Source: Nematopogon swammerdamellus (lineage: Eukaryota; Arthropoda; Insecta; Lepidoptera; Adelidae). From it: a stretch of 64,000 nt of DNA. Of this stretch, positions 57,163-64,000 are shown piece by piece. The stretch spans positions 7,657,395-7,721,394 of the forward strand of contig OX336345.1 in the NCBI GenBank assembly GCA_946902875.1, in the 5' to 3' direction. The translations under genes and the position numbers were made by a program. The notes under the pieces were generated by a model. That model was not told the origin of the DNA, did not search any database, and was given only the letters and a program-made list of their open reading frames with translations. Each line of letters starts with the position of its first letter. The stretch's first letter is position 1.

Positions 57163-57480
57163 TTTTTTAATGGAAACTGACACGGTTGGCTACATCACGT
57201 ACAACATCCCTGATGTCAGCCCATAACACCGGGTGTACTAGGTGCCATGTCAGTGCTTCCCTTCATTTCATGTCGGCTACACTGAACTGGACGAAAAACA
57301 CGAACTATTTACATAGACGTTTCGACCAACGTTTCGCTCAGTTCGGTGGTATCAACCCGGCCGGAATAAACCCTACCACCTAGTAAGGTAAGAAGGGAAG
57401 GGACCTACAGTTTTACGTGGAATCCGAACCACGGTCAGCCTCCAACGGTCGAGCGGTCACCCATCCAAGTACTGACCGTA
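57163..57480 (-). repeat. SINE-A lacking the A-box head
   Basis: T-run, stem-loop, 3' domain, centre, B box and 5S-like block are all present; it stops inside the 5S block ('caagtactgaccgta'). Confidence 0.85.
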
Positions 57481-57481
57481 C

Positions 57482-57545
57482 AGAAATAGAATGGTACGGA
57501 ACCGTCTGCATGCGATTTCGACTCGCACTTGACCGCTTTTTTTAT
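57482..57545 (+). repeat. Repeat family D 3' end
   Basis: 'ggtacggaaccgtctgcatg' and 'tcgactcgcacttgaccgc', directly abutting SINE-A. Confidence 0.7.
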
Positions 57546-57989
57546 TGTTAGTTTTAATTTATCTATTTCGCATAGGTTCGTAGATATTTTCTTTCTCCCT
57601 TCCCTTGCAATTTTACGCTTTGTAAAAGTATCTTCTTTAATTAATAACAAACATCTCGTTTTCCTGTCTCCTCATTCCAATTCCTTTCTTCGCAGCTGTT
57701 CCGCAAGCTGAACAAAAAGAGGGCCACATCACAGCCATATGGTCCGTACTGTACTGATCCTTAATTAATAAAGAGCCTTCGCTTTTGTATACTGGAATAA
57801 AGTAATTACATTCGCCACGGGGAGCCGATAGGAAACTGTTTGCATTGCCTGTCAGGATATTTGAAAAGGTTTGTTGTATAGACCACAACTTTTCGATGTA
57901 TCGATAAAATGAACGGTGCGTACATTTTATTTAAGTTTTTATTGGTTGTTGATTTGATCAAATTATTTCTCTACGCCAGCAATCCGTCT

Positions 57990-58295
57990 GTCCTAGGGCT
58001 GTATCGTTTGAACCGTAATAGGTATATGGTTGAAATTTTCACAGAATATTATGTGTTATTATAGCGGATGTGCCAACAAATAATAAAAAGGCAGAAAAAA
58101 AATTTATGGGTCCCCATACAAGAAACGTGCTAAGAATCGATTAGTACATGTTTACGCTACTTAATAATAGAGGGCGCCATAGATTTGTATTATAGAAAGC
58201 CAAAATACAGACGAATTGGTTTTTTGACGGGTATAGTATAGCAGATCTACGGAACCCTCCGTGCGCGAGTAAAACTCGCACTTGGCCGATTTTAT
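57990..58295 (+). repeat. Repeat family D copy
   Basis: 'ccgtctgtcctagggctgta', 'gaaattttcacagaat', 'ggtccccatacaagaaacgt' and 'aaactcgcacttggccgatt' in order; front end truncated. Confidence 0.75.
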
Positions 58296-59101
58296 AATGC
58301 ACATTTCAATGCTGGAGGTTTATTTTAAGACTTAAATTTAATAATTTTCTTTCAACAAATTTCTTCGTTTCTCACTTTTATGATTTATGTGGCGGATTAG
58401 TTTTTCTTTGAGACTCGATTCATCTTTCTCACACAAAAAAAATCCCTGCGAATTTTCTTGCCGGCTCTTCTTCGTGGGTGTAATCGAACCGGATAGAACA
58501 AATTATTATAAGTCCGAGAGCAATTTTATTGCCTTAAGAACGCTCAATAAACAATAAACAACAATTTATCAAAGGAAATACACAAACGAAAGATCAAACG
58601 ATAAAAAACGACATATTCCTTTCTTTTTTCCATGGAAACAAGATGAAAATTATTATCCAGGCCTGAATTTCAACGTTTAAATTCTTTCTAACGCAAAGCC
58701 TGAACATTATTTAACGATTGAACAAACCTAATGGCAGCACCGGAGGCTGTCAAAACAAATACCTCCTTTCTTTGAAGATGCATGAAAATATAAAGTATAT
58801 TTTTACGCACCTTCAAAGAAAGTGAAGTGCAACGCGTGGTGTCGCCGACGCCGCCGTCGCGACAAACACAAGACGTTGAGGTAATCTCGAAAGCGCATCA
58901 GGAATGTAAATGGATGTTTGCACTACTCTCGGGACGGGTATGTGAAGTGAGACTGCACTGTTCATCTATATGTCTTGGAAGCTGGAACTGAACATCGATG
59001 GCTCAGTAGACACGTTCTCTAATACTGAGCCATTTAGGAAAATTATCCGAATTGAAATTTCTTGTGTCGAGTTAGTTCTATTTTAGTGATTCTTTTATTT
59101 T
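58296..59101. other. No recognised feature
   Basis: Nothing recognised. Confidence 0.4.
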
Positions 59102-59292
59102 CATAATTTTGTTCACTTCCATTCAATTTCATCAATTTCCATTCCATTAAGATCCATTCAGGTTTTTTTGAGAGTCCGAGTAGATTGGTAGAGTCCGGTT
59201 CACTTTTGTTCAGTTCCATTCGCTTCCGTCCAGTTCCGCACAGTTCAGTTTACTTCCGTAGAGTTCCGTTCAGATACATTACATTTAGTCCA
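59102..59292. repeat. Cryptic 10-bp repeat, 'cagttccgtt' type
   Basis: About a dozen degenerate decamers such as cagttccatt, cgcttccgtc, cagttccgca and gagttccgtt in a 10-bp register. Confidence 0.7.
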
Positions 59293-59454
59293 GTTTGCTA
59301 ATGCTAGTTTTCACGATTCCCCGAATCACACATTCCCTTACACTCTTAACAGACTGACTGACTACTACTATTCTAACATCAAATGCTGGCGCTCGATTAT
59401 GAGATTGTTTTTACATTTCATTGCGTAACAAGTAAGTAAATATGTATGTATGTA

Positions 59455-59560
59455 TGTACATATTCTTTATTGAACACCAATTTATACAGATTGGGCACAA
59501 TAGGCGAGCTTAATTCCGCGAGGTATTCTGTTCTACCTAACCTTTGGGATGTGGGAGAAG
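59455..59560 (-). repeat. LINE 3'-end fragment with (atac)n tail
   Basis: Minus strand '...ttggtgttcaataaagaata' then (tgtacatacatac). Clear example of a LINE end followed by a tetranucleotide tail. Confidence 0.7.
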
Positions 59561-60305
59561 TACATGCAGGCGAACAAAAATATGTATGATAAACTACAAA
59601 CGAATATTACATAAATACTTCAATACGCATAAGTATATAATAGACTTAAATATTATGTATCATTAATCGTGCATGGAGTCATTTGTAAGGATAAAAGATA
59701 CAGCGCCTCTATGGGGCCGGTTGGTACTAACATTCCCATACAAATATTTACTTGAGCAAGTTACTATCACACAACGATATTTTAAAGAAATCTCACATTC
59801 GTGCCTTGTCATAACTTCACATCGATGGCTATCCCCCGGCATCGTGTTAACAAAACGATGCCAGTGCTTCAGCATCGCTGAAAAACTGTTTTCTCTACCC
59901 ACTAGACTGTGAAATTTGTCCCCGGGATTGTAGTCTGTTCCCTGTACGCCGAGGCGGGAATAAGACACTTGCGGTTGTACTAAATCACTTCACTACGTTT
60001 CTCTATGTATATTTAAGGTATTTTTACTTTTGTGTATTTCCGTTTAAAGAATCTTTATTACCTCAAAGAACGTGTGAACATTCGCTTATAGAGATTACAA
60101 ATTATTGTTATGAAGCAAATACTTAAAATTAAATTTAAAACTAAACATAAACAAATGTATGTACTAGACGTATGATTGGTAAAGCTAATTAATCAAACAA
60201 AAACATTCAGTACACAGACGGACAGACCAACAGAGAGACAGACACGCAGAATTGAAATATTAATAAGATGCGTTTACGAAGGTAAGTATAAAACTTTTAT
60301 GCGAG
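59561..60305. other. No recognised feature
   Basis: Overlapping 101- and 79-residue frames on opposite strands (59663-59968) without motif. Confidence 0.4.
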
Positions 60306-60470
60306 GTTTACACTCAGCCCTTGATACTGCTCCTCCCGCTGCCGCGATTATTGCCCAACATACTTCTGCGGCAGCATCGACCCGAGTATCGTGTTTACAC
60401 TCAGCCCATGATACTGCTCCTGCCGCTGCCGCGATTATTGCCCATGTTCACTCGTCATGGCGGACGAAGT
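60306..60470. repeat. 87-bp tandem duplication
   Basis: 'gtttacactcagcccttgat' at 60306 and again at 60393, followed in both by 'gctgccgcgattattgccca'. Confidence 0.85.
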
Positions 60471-61166
60471 TCTTGCGGCGAACTTCTTGCTTATTTAAAA
60501 ATGTTTTGTAGCAATAAATAATTTCTATCAATCTAATAAAATAAATATAATTAAATACAATAATAATGAGTGTTTTTCGAACCCAGACAATTAGACCGAT
60601 AGCGCTGGTCTATTTTGAGGACATAAGTTAAAAAAATTCTAAACTTGCTTATTTCTTGCCTGTGGATACAGTCGTACATAAGAAGCATAATATTGCGTTT
60701 TGTGTCACATCTGTCACTTGCATTTTCAGCAATTCGAAGATTTGTGGTTGTTTTTTTTAATTCCATTCAAAACTGGCAAAATTAATCTAAACTTTAAAAT
60801 AATTATGGTATCATGTCTAGGATAGCCTGCGGAGTGTGCAAACCCAGTTTGTGTCATCTTCGTCCAGTGCAAACTGACCTATGGTCAGTATGTAAAAACA
60901 GTGCCTAAAACAAAATTAGAATTGACAAAATTGTTATTTCCTATCTCAGATCACTTACATATGCCCATTAAATGAATTTGTGCCAAATTAGGGCACGCAA
61001 TTTTAAGATTTTCAATTATGTTATTTTTCCAAGCTACAACAGCTTCAAAAAAATATTAGATTGATTAGAGTTTACATATTCAATTTCATCAATGCATAAA
61101 AAATGTACATTGTAAAGTTGTGTCATTTTCATGCACGAAATAAATCAATAAAACACAAAAACAGTT
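60471..61166. other. No recognised feature
   Basis: AT-rich; nothing recognised. Confidence 0.4.
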
Positions 61167-61370
61167 GTTGCGGTCAAAGCGGACGGACGCGGGCAGATGG
61201 CGGCGGGCGGGGGGCATACGCACGCACACACGTTCGTTCGGTACCTACGATTTCTTATGCGAAGCGGCGGCCGGTGGGTGGCTGGCGTGCCCCGCGTGTC
61301 TCGCTCGCTCGCCTCGCCCGCCGCGCCGCCCGCGCCCGCGCTCGCACTTCGTGCAAAGAAGTTTGGTATC
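61167..61370. promoter_or_regulatory. CpG-rich patch
   Basis: Strongly GC- and CpG-rich ('gccgcgccgcccgcgcccgc') in AT-rich surroundings. Open frames on all sides are by-products. Could be a promoter island; no core motif. Confidence 0.25.
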
Positions 61371-61590
61371 TCCTATAGAGATAATAAATAATGCAGTGCG
61401 AATTTTGTACAAAGCCCGCGTCTGCAATCTCAATACCTACGAATGTCAATGGTCAATGTGGTCAATATTATTTTAGATTGACGCTTCGATTCGCTTCAAA
61501 TTTGCATAAGTTCAAACTGACCCACCTTTCATGTCCCTAACACTATCGTGCTGAACTAATATCCCGTTTTCTGTGAGAACTAGAAACTTC

Positions 61591-63150
61591 GTCATGAACT
61601 TTTGTTTTGGTCATAACTCGAGAACCACTGGTGCTAGACCCATCGTGTTGGTACTCAAACTTCAGGTCTCGGTGAGATCTATCCATCTGTCACGTGAACT
61701 TTTGTTTTGGTCATAACTCGAGAACCACTGGTGCTAGACCCATCGTGTTGGTACTCAAACTTCAAGTCTCGGTGAGATCTATCCATCTCTCACGTGAACT
61801 TTTGTTTTGGTCATAACCCGAGAACCACTGGTGCTAGACCCATCGTGTTGGTACTCAAACTTCATGTCTCGGTGAGATCTATCCATCTCTCACGTGAACT
61901 TTTGTTTTGGTCATAACTCGAGAACCACTGGTGCTAGACCCATCGTGTTGGTACTCAAACTTCATGTCTCGGTGAGATCTATCCATCTCTCACGTGAACT
62001 TTTGTTTTGGTCATAACTCGAGAACCACTGGTGCTAGACCCATCGTGTTGGTACTCAAACTTCAAGTCTCGGTGAGATCTATCCATCTCTCACGTGAACT
62101 TTTGTTTTGGTCATAACCCGAGAACCACTGGTGCTAGACCCATCGTGTTGGTACTCAAACTTCATGTCTCGGTGAGATCTATCCATCTCTCACGTGAACT
62201 TTTGTTTTGGTCATAACTCGAGAACCACTGGTGCTAGACCCATCGTGTTGGTACTCAAACTTCAAGTGTCGGTGAGATCTATCCATCTCTCACGTGAACT
62301 TTTGTTTTGGTCATAACCCGAGAACCACTGGTGCTAGACCCATCGTGTTGGTACTCAAACTTCATGTCTCGGTGAGATCTATCCACCTCTCACGTGAACT
62401 TTTGTTTTGGTCATAACTCGAGAACCACTGGTGCTAGACCCATCGTGTTGGTACTCAAACTTCATGTCTCGGTGAGATCTATCCATCTCTTACGTGAACT
62501 TTTGTTTTGGTCATAACTCGAGAACCACTGGTGCTAGACCCATCGTGTTGGTACTCAAACTTCAGGTCTCGGTGAGATCTATTCAACTGTCACGTGAACT
62601 TTTGTTTTGGTCATAACTCGAGAACCACTGGTGCTAGACCCATCGTGTTGGTACTCACACTTCATGTCTCGCTGAGATCTATCCATCTGTCACGGGAACT
62701 TTTGTTTTGGTCATAACTCGAGAATCACTGGTGCTAGACCCAACGTGTTGGTACTCAAACTTCAGGTCTCGGTGAGATCTAACACGATGGGTCTAGCACC
62801 AGTGGTTCTCGAGTTATGACCAAAACAAAATTTCACGTGAAAGATGGATAGATCTCACCGAGACTTGAAGTTTGAGTACCAACACGATGGGTCTAGCACC
62901 AGTGGTTCTCGAGTTATGACCAAAACAAAAGTTCACGTGACAGATGGATAGATCTCACCGAGACCTGAAGTTTGAGTACCAACACGATGGGTCTAGCACC
63001 AGTGGTTCTCGAGTTATGACCAAAACAAAAGTTTACGTGACAGATGGATAGATCTCACCGAGACATGAAGTTTGAGTACCAACACGATGGGTCTAGCACC
63101 AGTGGTTCTCGAGTTATGACCAAATCAAAGGTTCACGTGACAGATAGATA
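61591..63150. repeat. 100-bp satellite, about 16 units, with orientation switch at 62780
   Basis: Twelve plus-oriented units have 'tttgttttgg' at 61601, 61701 and so on to 62701, exactly 100 bases apart. After 62780 about four units run in reverse ('caaaacaaaa' at 62821, 62921, 63021; a changed one at 63121). Units contain CTCGAG (or CCCGAG) and most carry TCACGTGA. Plus units 2 to 9 follow a pattern A-B-C-A-B-A-B-C defined by CTCGAG/CCCGAG and ttcaag/ttcatg. Confidence 0.95.
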
Positions 63151-63154
63151 GATT

Positions 63155-63465
63155 TTAGAAATTATTCGCAATTATCGGATGCATGCAAGCAAATCCGAAA
63201 GCAACAGCTAACAATATATAAATTTTTGAAATGTGCTGATTAAGCCCTTTCATTTGATACCCCATTTTGTCAAAATTATGATAAGTAGGTAGTTTCGAAG
63301 TTATGTATGAGGGAACAGATGAACATACATACATACATATATACATACATACATACATATATACATACATACATACATACATACATACATACATACATAC
63401 ATACATACATACATACCGGTCAAATACATAACCTTCCTTCTCGCTTCGCCGTAGTCGGGTAATAA
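63155..63465 (-). repeat. Repeat family H copy with (cata)n block
   Basis: Minus strand: 'attacccgactacggcgaag' start (63462), (tatg)n at 63325-63415, 'tgttccctcatacataac' and 'atggggtatcaaatgaaagg'. The YVCM-type peptide frames are artefacts. Confidence 0.7.
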
Positions 63466-64000
63466 TAAGAATCTGTTCGCTAATATTGCGCGCATACTAC
63501 ACTACGCACAATATAATAAACACACCATCAATTAACTTAAATCAAATAGGAACTTCAGTTAAATAAATATCCGCTAACATCGACCCGCAACAACACATTT
63601 TTTTACATAGGTTTGCACCTAAAATTAATCAAATAGATACCCAACGAAGTAAATCTACATAATATTATGAAATGGAATTAAATAAGAAACTGCTCGAGAC
63701 AATGCATACACACACCGCGTGGCAGCGCGGCAGCCTGGTGCGCTATTAGAAATTAGAACCACTCGCCCTCACGCAGCGCCGCGCCCCGCACCTCCGCCAG
63801 CCGTCCGCCGCTGCATACCTTTATTTTGCGCGCGGAACAATTCGATTTGTATGAGAGCCACATCTTAGCGTAACCGGAACTGAATTTTATGTAGCCTATC
63901 CTGTGTCTGTTAGCCTATACTTAGTTAAATGTGCTTGTAAAAAGTTTCATCGAATTCGGATAATCGGCTTAAGAGTTATGGCGGAACATACATACATACA
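63466..64000. other. No gene; CpG-rich patch at 63710-63835 and repeat edge at the end
   Basis: 63710-63835 is CpG-rich. From about 63940 a repeat-like 'aaaagtttcatcgaattcgg' followed by (cata)n runs off the window. Confidence 0.4.

Noticed and set aside
61103..61476. Overlapping Arg/Ala-rich frames
   Set aside because: GC-rich patch is open in many frames at once; no motif.
61591..63150. CRISPR array
   Set aside because: Units are contiguous 100-bp repeats with no spacers, in a eukaryotic context.
63155..63495. YVCM-repeat peptides
   Set aside because: They are translations of a (cata)n tract.

Overview
The window looks like non-coding, transposon-rich nuclear DNA from an insect, most probably a moth or butterfly (Lepidoptera). 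This is inferred from repeat families common in lepidopteran genomes: a repeat ending in a 'cgcacttggccgg' motif, SINEs with a shared central domain, RTE and CR1/Jockey-like LINE 3' ends, and MITEs with 'cagggtg' ends at TA sites. I found no host protein-coding gene I can defend, no rRNA gene, no intact tRNA gene, no CRISPR array and no bacterial-type operon. The DNA may be intergenic or a long intron.

Layout. 1-9.2 kb: AT-rich DNA with SINE copies of two families (SINE-A, SINE-B), a repeat family C with a stem-loop, a MITE with a variable GC-rich core, and nested retro-insertions. 9.2-12.8 kb: one nearly full-length LINE with endonuclease and reverse transcriptase, broken by a nonsense codon and frameshifts. 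12.8-21 kb: mostly unrecognised AT-rich DNA, with a second LINE 3' end and a 36-bp minisatellite that keeps a 12-residue periodic reading frame open. 21.1-27.6 kb: two fold-back elements. One is a mariner remnant with 978-bp, nearly perfect inverted arms; the other is an older 1.1-kb fold-back. 27.6-42.9 kb: dense MITEs, SINEs, family D and E repeats, a 244-bp GA microsatellite, and a CpG-rich, CCAAT-box segment that could be a promoter. 42.9-61 kb: mostly single-copy-looking non-coding DNA with scattered repeats. 61.1-64 kb: a CpG-rich patch, then a 100-bp satellite of about 16 units that flips orientation part-way.

How the parts relate. The autonomous parts (LINE, RTE remnants, mariner transposase remnant) are all broken here. 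The short elements (SINE-A, SINE-B, MITEs) depend on such enzymes. SINE-A carries a tRNA-type A box, a 5S rRNA-derived block, a tRNA-type B box, a central domain shared with SINE-B, and a 3' stem-loop. Several insertions are nested with readable target-site duplications, which gives a relative order of events. The most unusual items are the recently homogenised fold-back mariner with a SINE trapped in both arms, the MITE pair whose GC-rich cores differ while their arms agree, the inverted satellite, and the small 12-residue repeat ORF followed directly by a polyadenylation signal. Repeat boundaries are read by eye and are usually good to about 10 bases; where duplications or exact ends are stated, they were counted.
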